Positions 9,708 to 23,522 of a DNA stretch of 64,000 nt are shown here, piece by piece. Made by a program: the position numbers and the translations under genes. Every line of letters begins with the position of its first letter. The stretch's first letter is position 1. Source of the DNA: Ulva prolifera (taxonomy: Eukaryota > Chlorophyta > Ulvophyceae > Ulvales > Ulvaceae); NCBI GenBank assembly GCA_023078555.1, contig CM041203.1, forward strand, positions 701,481 to 765,480. Direction: 5' to 3'. The notes beneath the pieces were generated by a model. That model worked only from the letters and a program-made list of their open reading frames with translations. It had not been told where the DNA came from and made no database searches.

Positions 9708-11489
9708 ATGGTGCTCCGTCACGACCAAGGGCAGGCGTACACGTATGCGGCAGAGCCTAAAGCTGCCAACAGGCGTAGGAAAAAGGCGTGATAAATTCTC
9801 TCAAATGCTGCACATAATCCGCCGCTCATTGAAGCACGTGCTATTCTGTGTTTACCCCGGACAAGGTATTTATCTATTTGTAGGGCCAAGAGAACGACGT
9901 GCTGCAGCCAGCGAACATTATGTTCGACCGACGGGTCGTGCGTGGCAACACATATGCGGCCCAAATTCTTCCTGCAGAGCCCCCTTCGCTAACACAGTCT
10001 CCTGTGCGACCTCGTAGGCGCAAGGCAGCGGCCAGGAAGCTCACCACCCCCCTTCCAGTACATGGACGGCACCATATCGAGATGCAGACTGAAGCTTACC
10101 TTGAAGAACTTGTCGATGTACTCCCAGACAAGCATGCAGATACGCAGACTGACACATTTCTGGATCGGCCGATCACCCCGCTATTCATCCCTCAGAAGCG
10201 CGGGGTAGACGCAGAAACCCAGATCGAGAATGATGATCTGTTTGACTTTAATTTGGAAGTGGAGCCATTGCTGGAGGTCATTGTAGGGAAAACTCTTGAG
10301 CAAGGCCTCATGGAGGTGTTTTTTTTGGACCATCTTACATCAATTACATGGGTGTGGCTTTTGTCATTCAAGCTGCCACCTAGTGCTGCAGGTGCTTGAA
10401 GAAGAAGAGCTTGCGGCCATGAGAGCACACCAGGAACACTTTGAGCATATCCGGAACGCTGAACTTGTGGCAACACAGAAAATGGAGCAAGCAGAGAGAC
10501 GGAAGGTGGAAGAGAAAGAGCGTCGGCTGAAGCAGGCAAAAGAACGTGCGGAAAAGGAGAGGACAGTACGAGAGAAGGTCGCAGCGTCGTTGTTCGCTCG
10601 TGGCTTTCTCACAGGCATGGTGGACTCTGTCATTGCATCTCTCTGGACCAAGGGGCACTTCCAGGATCCTGTGGAAGTGACTGTCAAGAACAAATTTATG
10701 CCCTGGCTGGAGGAAGCTATGCACAATGAGGTTCAAAATCGGAATGATGCACTTGCGTTTGTTTCGTCTGTTGTGACTGATGCTGCAGCAATGATGGACC
10801 AACTCCAGGACGCCCATTCCATCCAACGTGGCAAGCAGATGGAGGCAGAGGATACCAGCAAGGTGTGTCTGGGTGACAGGAGTCCTCGCCGTAGATCAGG
10901 GATGTGCTTCACCGAAATACGCAGGCAGGTGACCTGTTCAATTTGGGGTCTTGTGCAGGCTCGTCGGGATAGCGAGGCGGCCGCGTTGAAAAGCTCTGTG
11001 GAGGAGGAAATGGAAAGCAGGTCAGCTCACTTGCTCACAACAGTGGTGCCACACGTCATATCACAGGCCAAGATCGACGCAGCAAGACAAGACCTGGAAT
11101 CCAAGTCAGATGAAGCAGCGAACACAGAATGGGATGCTCTCAAAGAACAAGCTGGTACGACAGCAAGGGAAAAAGCAGAACAACAGGCTGAAGCAGCTGC
11201 CGAAAGTGCAGCTGAGGCTGCTGCTGTTGACGGAGATGCACCAGAAGACGGTGCTAATGAGCCTGCTGCTCCAGCAATAGATGTTGAAGCGCTTGTAGCT
11301 GAGGCGGTCGAGGTGGTCGCCAAACCTGAGGTCAAGCCAGTCACAGACACAGATGTCCTCAACGCGTTAATGGATGCTGATGCGGGGCTTAAAGATTCTA
11401 TTGTGTCCTTTATGGCATTACAGCAGTTGGAAGGGTCATGGATACACGATGATAGATTTGCAGATGAGCTGGACCCAAAAGATGAGTGA
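9708..11489 (+). CDS. RSP3: Radial spoke protein 3 (axoneme)
   Basis: Exons are about 9708-9784, 9884-10315, 10392-10862 and 10959-11489. The start ATG gives a head containing QAYTYAAEPKA, which continues after the first intron with PANIMFDRRVVRGNTYAAQI, the hallmark of RSP3. Further family blocks are EMQTEAYLEEL, TQTDTFLDRP, TPLFIPQKRGVD, LFDFNLEVEPLLEVIVGKTL, then a charged coiled coil (EEEELAAMRAHQEHFEHIRN). RSP3 dimers form the stalk base of radial spokes and carry the amphipathic helix that binds RII-like domains. Residues after about 290 are Ala/Glu-rich and variable, as in other species. The first intron seems to begin with GC rather than GT (AAAAAG/GC), since the frame fits no nearby GT donor. 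Presence implies a flagellate stage or a retained axonemal gene set. Confidence 0.95.
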
Positions 11490-12264
11490 AATGTGCATAC
11501 TTCGGTATAAATGGACAATCACACAATGTGGGGCATGGATTTAGCTTTGTGGGGAGTACTGATGCTTGGCGGACCATCAATCAGGACCGGGTTGAGCTAC
11601 TGTGAGGCCTTTCCCGCTTCTGCCTCTCAACATCAGAGCATGACGGAATGTGACGTTACAACTTTCATGCTCGGCCGTGCACAAAACCCTCTGCCGCCTG
11701 GGGACAGTCGGTATCCTCTTGATGTGTGGGCGAGGGGGTGACCTGTGAATATCCTGTGTGCTGGATAGATCTGAGGTAGCTCCATCTACGTACACGGCGA
11801 CATATCGCCGGAGAAGCAAGTTGAACAACAGCCCGACACGAGTTTTCCGAAGTCTTTGACGCCCTGTTTGAAGACTCCAGGTGGTCGGTCTTTCAGGACA
11901 TGATATGACCGTGTGATAATGCGCGTCAGCGTGGTGACAGGTGTACCGAGGTGCCACAGCTCGTCACCGTGGCACGCGAGTTGGTACATGCACGAGCCAG
12001 AACTGAAGAACCGAGGATCCAGTCCACCGTAACCTCATCTCCCTCCAAATCCATAGCTCAATTCTTGTTTGCGGAGCTGAGAATTTGCTGTCTGGTTTGG
12101 AAAGTGCTCCTAGCATCATGGGCCCTTCGTGGTGTGCAGCAACCAAATGAGGATTAGGGCGAAACGATCGTTCCTGGGTCTCTGTGGGCAAGCATGGACA
12201 TGTAAATTGTGGGCTCCATATCATATTTCCGTTGAATCCTGCATACAGCTCTCAGCAAAGCAGA
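11490..12264. other. Intergenic; possible minus-strand coding pieces
   Basis: Minus-strand frames give protein-like stretches (MDLEGDEVTVDWILGSS from an ATG near 12050; SYHVLKDRPPGVFKQGVKD around 11840-11900; VGLLFNLLLRRYVAVYVDG near 11820), but they overlap in different frames and I could not join them or recognise a family. A small gene divergent from INTS11 is possible. The right end should hold the INTS11 promoter. Confidence 0.25.
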
Positions 12265-15155
12265 ATGGCTGATGTGAGCGATCAGTTCGCTGGGCTCGAG
12301 TTCCTGATTCTGGGAGCAGGTCAGGAAGTAGGCCGCTCATGCTTGGTCATGTATGCGCATGGTGTCAACATCATGTTTGACTGCGGACTACACATGGGCA
12401 AGCAGGGCAGTCAGCGGCTCCCGCTACTCAGCACGATTGGTGACGTGAATGAGCACATCCATGCAGTCGTCATCACACACTTCCATCTTGATCACATAGG
12501 CGCACTGCCTTATCTTACAGAGCATTTGGGATACCGTGGGCCAATCATCATGACACACGCAACCAAAACACTTGCGCCACTGATTCTGGAAGACTACTAT
12601 TCCATTTGCGAACGTAGGTAAGGTCGGCCGCCTCCAGTCCCGTACTTTGATCTCATGCTACGGTGGTGTGATGCTGCAGACCTCTGGCCGGTGGCCTGTT
12701 CACGTCTCAATTCATACAGCAGTGTCGTTTTGCAGGGGCGATGTGCTGTACCCGATGCAGGATGTCAACAAAAGCCTCGCCAGAGCCACTGGAGTCAACC
12801 TCAAAGAGACCATCGCAGTAGCCAAGCTAAAGTGCACAGCCTACTATGCCGGGCATGTCATGGGTGCTGCCATGTTCCACTGCCAGACAGGTTCCGTGAG
12901 TGTTCTGTACACTGGCGACTACAACATGGTGTCTGACCGCCACCTGGGCGCAGCCAAGGTGCCACGGCTGATGCCAGATGTCATGATCACAGAGAGTACC
13001 TACGCCACGACGCTACGAGACCCCCGTCGCACACGTGAGCGCAAGCTGCTGGAGGCCGTGCATGCCGTGGTGAAAAATGGCGGCAAAGTTCTCATCCCAG
13101 TGTTTGCCGTCGGCAGTGCCCAAGAGATGAGCTTGCTGATCGATAGCTTCTGGCAGAGGATGCATCTGAACGTGTGCCTCCCCTGTGTGAACTGCAGCCA
13201 ACCAGAATCCCGTCAGAGAGACGCCAATGCTCTCTTTCATGAACGCAGCGAGAATACTATGCTGACAGAAACAAGAACAGCTCTCAGCTCATGGCCTTGT
13301 TGAAATTGTCTTTGCATTGACCGCTCTCGTTGACCATCTATCATGGTCAGCAATTAGCCTGTGCACAGGTGCCACTGTTCATGGCAGAAGGAATGGCCAG
13401 CAAGGCAGCAGCTCTGTTCGCTTCCCTGAAAGAGTGGGGCTCACAGGGAACACGGAAGGCCTCCCATGCCACTGCAGACATGCCAGCTCGCCGCTTCCAT
13501 GTCTGGAAGCCTGAGTACGTCAGCATGGAGGGCCCCTGTGTACTGTTTGCTACGCCAGGCATGCTGCAGGGAGGCATCTCACTGCAGGTCTTCAAGGCAT
13601 GGGCGCCCGATAAGAACAACCTTGTCATCATCCCAGGTACGTGTGCTGCTGGAACAACAGGGAACAAACTCATGTACAGCAAGAAGGTCGAAGGTGCTCG
13701 AGTTCTGCACCTAGACGGGCAAGAGCTAACAGTCAGGTGCAAGGTACGCACACATTGCCCAACCTGACTGTTCCTCGCCAACCTTTGTACGCTTTGCAAC
13801 TGGAAATTTCCATCTGAGGCAGGCAGTCAATGACATTGGGTCTGCTCGATCGACCACGACAAGCTATTTGACCACACCACAATGCAATGGATGTGGCCGG
13901 AATTCGGTGACGATTTCCCCCAAGCACTGTTCAACCTTCTTTTGCAGAGATGCGTCTCTGCATCGTGACATTTGAAACCGTATTGTGTTGAAGGCAGTGC
14001 CCTTGCATGGTGGCGCTACTCACAGGCTGCGCACTGATGACCTCCCTAGCAGCAGCTATCATCGCAAACCCGCTGCAGCCAACTGATCTGACTAGCCTGG
14101 GAACATCACGTGCTGCAGGTGGAGCAGATGAAGTTCAGCGCACACACAGATGCCAAGGGGGTGTTGGACTTGATACAACATGTGCAGCCCAAAGCAACAG
14201 TGCTTGTACATGGCGAAGCTGACAAGATGCAGTTCCTGCAGCAGCGCATCCACTCATCGCTTTCAATACCGTGCTATGCTCCAAAGACTGGTGAGTCAGT
14301 GCACATTAACGCTCCACTGAGGCTGCCGGTCGTGCTGTCTGAAGCTTCCATGGAAAGGGCCATGATGGCCCGCGGCGCTCAGCTGGGCAGTGAACATGTG
14401 AAGGTATGCTTTCAATGGCTGCGCCAGATGGTGCAGAAGCACCCACCAATGGATTTTCATGTGCTCCATCTTCTTCATCATAGCATGCGTTGTGTGCAAA
14501 GCTGATCTGGTGACGTGTTCCTTATGTATGTTTGGAAAAATGACAGCACGTTGTGTGACAAACCTGTACTGGTATTTCATGAGGATGGTTCTTGCTTCAG
14601 GAGCTGGAGAAGTGCGGAAGCTCTGGCAACGAAGCGATTCAAATGCTCCTCGACAAGCTCAGAGACGAAGGCTTGGAAACACACACAGATAATGCTGTGG
14701 GGTCGCCAGCACAGCAGCTTGCACAGGAGCTAAGTCGGTGTCCCGCGACTGTGGCTCAAGGCGAGCTGTGCAGCAGTGGCATCCTTCATGGTGTACAAGA
14801 TAACGGACTAGGACACATCGTGACTATGTCTCCAGACGTCAAAGATGCATCTGACGCCACTTCTGCAAAGTATGTCAAGTTTGCAGCACAAGCTGTTGCT
14901 GAGTGGATGTGCAGCAGTGGCATTGGAGCTGTTAAAGTCCAGGCATCAGGAGACATTCTGCAGGCCGGCGCAATACTGGCAAGAATGATACCCACACAGC
15001 CAGAAGGCCCGGCTTTGGTCCCACAGGCATCTAGTTCCAGCAGCCGGGAGTGGGCGTGGGAGGTGTTATGGTCAGGTGCAGGGGAGGATGTACCAGACCT
15101 CGTGGCCTTGCAGGAAGCATTGTCACATGTCCATCGTGATCATGCAACTTCATAA
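12265..15155 (+). CDS. INTS11: Integrator complex subunit 11, CPSF73-like RNA endonuclease
   Basis: Exons 12265-12617, 12736-13171, 13369-13743, 14119-14403 and 14601-15155 join in phase. The protein has a metallo-beta-lactamase fold with the zinc site THFHLDHIGALPYL, then DCGLHMG, YYAGHVMGAAMF, YTGDYNM, ITESTYATTLRDPRRTRER, GGKVLIPVFAVGSAQE in the first part. The beta-CASP part follows with FATPGMLQGG and FSAHTDAKG, and HGEADKMQFL near the C-terminal end of the catalytic region. This order and the residues match INTS11 better than CPSF73. The enzyme cleaves nascent snRNA and promoter-proximal transcripts in the Integrator complex. The last exon (ELEKCGSSGNEA onward) would be the C-terminal INTS9-binding region and is weakly conserved. 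Confidence 0.93.
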
Positions 15156-15463
15156 TTCTACTGAAGACATCTGTCCGAAATTGTACTGACAGCTGGACCA
15201 ATTGAAATTTTTTCAGTACCCATGGCATCAGGTGTGGCGTTCGAATGTACCGTGGCATGCGTTATCAATCATTGCTCTGCATGCTCACGTGTGTTTGACA
15301 CATCTACTGGGACCTTGTGCTGGCATAGGGTGACTAGTTCTTTTGAGTGGATCTCTGGACTTCAATCAGTGTCTGTACAGGTGCACAAGCGCCCCTCAAG
15401 AGGTCAGCTCTGTAATATCGCGCTTTGCATCATTGCTTTCTGGCGTCTATTTGCCACAGGGGG

Positions 15464-15513
<50 letters not shown>

Positions 15514-16325
15514 ATGTGCGTGCACAGCCATACCACAGCATCATAGTGTAGCGATTGCATGTTGCATCTCAGATGTCTCTCGTTGCAACCAGAGTCTAGA
15601 ACAGCCATACGTGCAACTGCATAGCTATCAAGAGGATCCAAATTGATTCAAACTGTACAATTTGCAGTGGTGAGGGACTGCTGTACTGCACATCGTGACT
15701 CAAGTTCGGAGCGTGTGAATGTTCATGGTGACAAAAGCCGTGGTGCAATTCGGGCGTGACAGTAGCCACCGCAAGCTTGACCGTCCTGCCATGCTGTGGG
15801 CAAGTCATTACAGTCGTCGATGCTCGACATACGTGTCAACATCGCTTCAGCGCCGGAAGTAACACACGTACAGCGTGTGTAGGGATATCACGCAGGCGAT
15901 TAAGAGAAGCAACACCATGTGGCACCACATCACAGCCGGTCACATAACATCGTCTGATGAGTTTGCAGCCTCCAGTGATGTACGAACACTTCGAGTGTGA
16001 TGCCTTGTAGGTGAATATTTCAATGAGCAGTTCTCGATCGAGATGAAATCGTGAGCATCACATGATTTCCACCAAGCAATCATGCAACGGGGATATGACG
16101 CCAGCGATTGCCTGTTTGGTATACAAGGCTGAGCTTCAGCTCACGATGCTCAACCTGACGCTGCTGTTGGCGGGGTTGCATTGCAACACCCCGAGGCCGC
16201 GACAAATGCGACCATCCGGCTGAGACCTCTGGAACTGAGTGCTGCTTTACTGTTACTCGCTGCTAAACCCCCCTATGGCAAAATCGTGTCAACATCACAG
16301 CCTCGAAATCCTCGAAATCTGCAGC
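15156..16325. other. Intergenic between convergent INTS11 and PSBW
   Basis: No frame shows a recognisable domain. The stretch should contain 3' untranslated regions of the two convergent genes and includes the dinucleotide repeat at 15466-15512. Confidence 0.4.
15466..15512 (+). repeat. (GT)n microsatellite
   Basis: An uninterrupted run of about 23 GT units, about 300 bp downstream of the INTS11 stop codon. Apparent poly-Cys-Val or poly-His-Thr frames across it are artefacts. Confidence 0.97.
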
Positions 16326-17223
16326 TTAGAGAGAGAGACCATCCTCCTCATCTTGGCCACCGAACACCTTCGCTGATGAAGCGTAAAGTGCCCATACAAG
16401 GCCAAACACACCGGCAATTACCCAGCCGAGGATTGGTTGGTTAACGCCCAGAGCGTAGCCAACGCCGTCGCCGTTCATGCGCTCGTCGACCTGCACGTTT
16501 CCCATTTGATTGTCAGAGAGCAAGGCCAGGCTGCTGGTACATCACGCTGCTGCTATACCCAAAAGGCATTTTCCTGTTGGGGGAGGTGAAAAACAGCGCC
16601 TTCCCAATTGCCGAATGCACAGCACAAGAGGAACCCTGGGTCTGGATTGGCACACCCACGGCAAGTGGCCAGCATTATTTTGTGCGGCATGGTGTGCAAA
16701 ATGATGTATGCACAGGTGCAAAGTCAATTGTGGGGGAAGCGTCGGCAGCCGATAAGAACACACCAGCGCAAAAGCCGGGGAAGCGATCACTGCTGGGACG
16801 ATGCCGGTGGCGACGGTAGCGACCTTCTTGGCAACTGCAGACGATTTTTCATAAAATATCAAGCTGCAAACGGGAATTTCCCGGCTGATCGGCAAAATAG
16901 TAGTGGTGAACACGGCGCGTACGAGTGAAGGACGTGGGCGCTCTGCGACCCAGTCACGTTCGCACGCGGCGATCATACACTCAACAGGAAATGCAACAGG
17001 TACAGGCATACAGTGTATCACAGGTTTCAGGTTGGGAAAAGTCATGACATCTGCGGATAGAATCGCACCCTTCGGCACAGGCAGCGCCCTAACACCTGCA
17101 TGACCCACGCTACACGTTAGTACACAAGCCGAGACCATCGACAACAGCTGAGATCTAATTCCAAAAGTGTTGGGGCGATGTACCTGTAGCCTTGACGGTG
17201 GTGGATCGGACGGTGAGAGCCAT
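16326..17223 (-). CDS. PSBW: Photosystem II reaction centre protein W, nuclear-encoded
   Basis: The minus-strand ATG at 17223 starts MALTVRSTTVKATG, which joins in phase to VRALPVPKGA in the next exon (near 17100). A later exon ending at 16764 supplies AKKVATVATGIVPAVIASPAFAL, a thylakoid-transfer sequence with an AFA cleavage site. The last exon (16490-16326) encodes the mature protein: VDERMNGDGVGYALGVNQPI, one membrane helix (LGWVIAGVFGLVWALYASSA) and an acidic tail. This bipartite targeting plus the short single-helix mature protein is characteristic of PsbW, which stabilises PSII dimers and supercomplexes at the thylakoid membrane. The intron between the transit exons (about 17040-16840) has several possible splice sites and is not fixed. 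Confidence 0.9.
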
Positions 17224-17718
17224 ATTGAAAGGCGAGCGGTAAACAGTAAGGAGTAAGGCGTCGAAGGAGTCGAGGAGAAGTTTACTGGTGTAGAGTTTGT
17301 GCTATGCGATATATAGCATCAGTGTTGAAGGATTTACCGACAGATGCACGCTCTCAGATCTGACACGCTCAGAATCTTCGATCTGCCGGGCAGTTTTGGA
17401 TCTTTTCTCCTTGTTTTGGCACCGCTTGCTGTTGCGCGATACTGGCGTGTAGGTTTACAGGAGCAGGCTGCAAAAAAATACATTCAATCGGATTTGGAAG
17501 CGGCTCCATGCAATCCTGTTGGGAATGCATCGGCTTCTTGAGTGCAGGGGTGAATTCAGGTGGTCCCGGTCAAGAGGCGCTTCGACATCCGACGGCAGGT
17601 ATCTCCGGCATTCGAACTACGCTGCTGAAGAGCCCGTGATGGGTTGTGGATCAACGTATCGTACAGCTTCATGGATATTGCCTGATGTTGGAGTGTGACA
17701 TTAGTACTACAGCTGGTA

Positions 17719-20228
17719 ATGTGTATCTGCCTATGCACCTGGGCTGTCGTCTGCTCTTGTGTACTGTCGTTGTGCGGAGCGCAAGCTCCACATGTATGTG
17801 ACACAGGCGATTTGACCACAATTAGAGCCCGTGTTGAGGCTTTGGAGGCTAACCTGCAAGCATTTTTGGATGATGGAAACTCTGGCGGGCCAACATTGCC
17901 GGGTGTCTCGGTGTTCCCGAAAGGTTTGCTCTGGCCACAGCTCCGTGCTTCAGTCTCACACCTGGTGTCTGCTAAATCTTGATCTCTAGACGCTGGGACT
18001 TCTGCACGGAGTTCAGAGGCGCAGGCTGCCATGATGATCCATTGGATGTCGGTGGAGGAGACTGCCACGTGCAGCACACTTTTGTGGCAGCAAGTGCTTG
18101 GGTCGATAGCAGATGTATTAGCTCCGGGTCATGCTTGAACTTCGATTCCATGCGCAATCACCAACGCCTGGCTGTGCTCAGCAAGGTTCTTGTGCTAACT
18201 CATGGCTTTGCATATTGTTTGACCCTGCTTGCAGGTGTAAGCCGCACTCCAGGGCATCCAGATAGGCATATTGTAGCACGCAGTGAACCAAACTGGCACA
18301 CAATTGCCAACTTTGTGGTAGCCGTAGCCATTGACAGCCCCGTCAGCGCTATCCACTTACCACAAGACCAGCCAGCTGGCGCTCTGCAGAAGCACTTCTT
18401 TCTAGGCGATATGAATGGCAAACTCCATACACTGTCACTGTCTGGTAGTGTACTGATTGAGCACCAGACAGATGGCGCTTCTCCAATCACAGCGATTTCA
18501 GAGGGAAAGTACCGGTGCGAGCGATGCGTCCGCGTTATGCATGAGCTCTGCTCACACATGGATGCTGATCGATGGATACTGGCCAATTGATCGTGGATGT
18601 TTTGATCAAGATAGAGCGTGTGAAGGCAATGCATGGATAATGCATGTCTGCCCAGCATGTCGATTGTTGTTCTCGCTAATGCTCGTGAGTTGGAAAGCGT
18701 GCTATGCTGTGGAAGCTGCTCAGGTCCAACGCAACACACGTGGTCACAGGCCACGCCGATGGCTGTGTGCGGTGGCACCTGCTGGAGCACGGCGCCACTG
18801 CTCGCAAAGAAGCACCACTGACCATGCGCCTCCTGCAAGGAAACTCGTTCTGCCCAAATAGCACTGCGCAGGACCCCAAATCGTCCATCAAACTGCTCAC
18901 ACTGGGCAAAAAGTACCCAAAGCAGCGCAAGCTGGCTGCGGTGGCAGTCACCGAAGCTGACTCCGTTCTCATGCTGCGAGAACATAATCAAGCACCAGTC
19001 ACGGCACATTCCGGCTCCACCATTCTTAATGTTCTTCTTGAAAACAGGCAGGTATGGCACTCAAGGTGGCAACTCAATGTGACAATAGCACAGTGAACAT
19101 GCCTCATTGATCCATGTATCACATTGGGTCCAGCGCTGTCCCCTGGACCTGATTGTCAAAACACAAGCTGCGGGCGGGCTTCATGGGCGTGCAGCTTGCA
19201 CTGCTGCTACTGTCAGTGCCGGCTACGGTGTGGCACTTGAGCATGCGCTGACATGGGGTTGGCCGGGCGCAGGTGCAACTGCTGACTGAGAAGGGCTTCT
19301 CGTATGTCATGCTGCATAGCAGCAACGCAACTGTGCGACAAATCCCCTGCACAGGGATGAATGAGACGCACCTCCTGGCTGCTGCCCCAGACCTGCAGCG
19401 GCCGATGCGCGCTTACGGCGTCTCCTCCAAAGGAGAGCTTATCGGGCTAGCGCTGTCCGGGCAAAATCGCGTCACATCTTGCCGTGTGCGGTTGCGGCAG
19501 GAAGTGCGTGCAACGTTGCCGGCTCCGAGTATGGCCGTCATCCAGGCTGGTGCGGTCGTGACAGGGGCTGAGAGTCTGCAATTTTTCAACACCACAAGCT
19601 CTGCAAAAGGCCTTTCTCGCATCATTCTGCAGCAGCAGTTATCACAGATCCTTAGGTTTGCCTCTCTTGTCTTGTTTGTTATATTTGTTTTTGATACTTG
19701 CATGGCTGCTCCCCAAAGGCGAGCCTCTCAGGGTGGGAGCGGGTCCTTAAGCCCCTACCTGCTAAACTCAATGCACCCACAAGACCAGCAATCTGTGGGC
19801 CATCTCGCCATTTGTGCTGTTGTATGGCTGTGCAGCAATGACCACCATGTCGTATCCACGCTATACTGGTCACATGTACAATGCTTTCCAGTACGGATGG
19901 TGCATGCAGGAGCTTTGGTGTCGCAGATGTGCCTCAGCTAAGTGGCGCAGCTGCAATTAGCGCAGACGCGGTGGGGCGAGTGCTGATCCAACTGAGTGAC
20001 CACATGGTGGCTTTGTACCACCACCCTACCCCACGTGAGAGCATTTCCAATCCTGTGGACTGGATTAAGTGGGCAAGGCCACTGATACTGTTGTGCATGG
20101 TCACGTTTGGCGTGTTTCAGTTTTCGAGGCGAGGCAATTATCGAGCTGAAGCTGCAGCGGCACATTTGAGGCCCGAGCTTCTGCGGGCTCAGCAGCAGCT
20201 GTACACAAACCGACGAAGAATGAGGTAG
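17719..20228 (+). CDS. Membrane-anchored beta-propeller-like protein (At1g75140-like)
   Basis: From the ATG at 17719 the product begins with a signal peptide (MCICLCTWAVVCSCVLSL, then CGAQA) and a short coiled coil (TTIRARVEALEANLQAF). Later blocks resemble blades of a beta-propeller: FFLGDMNGKLHTLSLSGSVL near 18400, HVVTGHADGCVRWHLLEHGA near 18740, and MRAYGVSSKGELIGLALSGQ near 19420. The last exon ends with a membrane helix (PLILLCMVTFGVFQF) and a basic tail ending at 20228. Domain order is like the uncharacterised plant membrane protein At1g75140, whose role is unknown. A lumenal propeller with a C-terminal anchor in the ER or secretory pathway is inferred. At least five introns; several boundaries (17980-18240, 18520-18700) are unresolved. 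Confidence 0.6.
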
Positions 20229-20711
20229 TTTATCGTTGGCATTAGTCACCACATATTTTTGGTAGCAAGGAATATAATTGCAGTATGCGTGTGCTGAATG
20301 ACGAAGCTCACACTGTCAAACGATGCTGGACTGCGCGGTGCTGATCCCAAATTGCCTATGTTGTTTAGAAGAAGGCAGAGCGAAAGCACAGAAACTCGTA
20401 CAAAGCCTCCTGTCAACACAGAGCATGTGGGCAGCACTGCATAGGTTTGCATGATTGATACGAAGATGGCATAAAATGTTCTGCTGATATGGTTCACATC
20501 GTCTATGGATCTCTGCAGCATAGTGCTGTGATATTCTGCTCAGAATGTGCGATTCACAAGAACGGTGCTACGGACAATGTCACTGTACTTTGGACGTCAC
20601 CTGCGACCTGTATACTATGCATGAATCAGACACAAAACATGATTTACACGTTTGTACAACGACACGAGTCCTCTGATTGGACATAATATCCCCCGGCCTG
20701 TTCCAATTGGC
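20229..20711. other. Intergenic between convergent genes
   Basis: No conserved coding sequence. It probably holds the 3' untranslated regions of the propeller-like gene and the KDM4-type gene. Confidence 0.4.

Positions 20712-23522
<2,811 letters not shown>

Noticed and set aside
15222-15646. ORFs with poly-Cys/Val or poly-His/Thr
   Set aside because: Produced by the (GT)n microsatellite.
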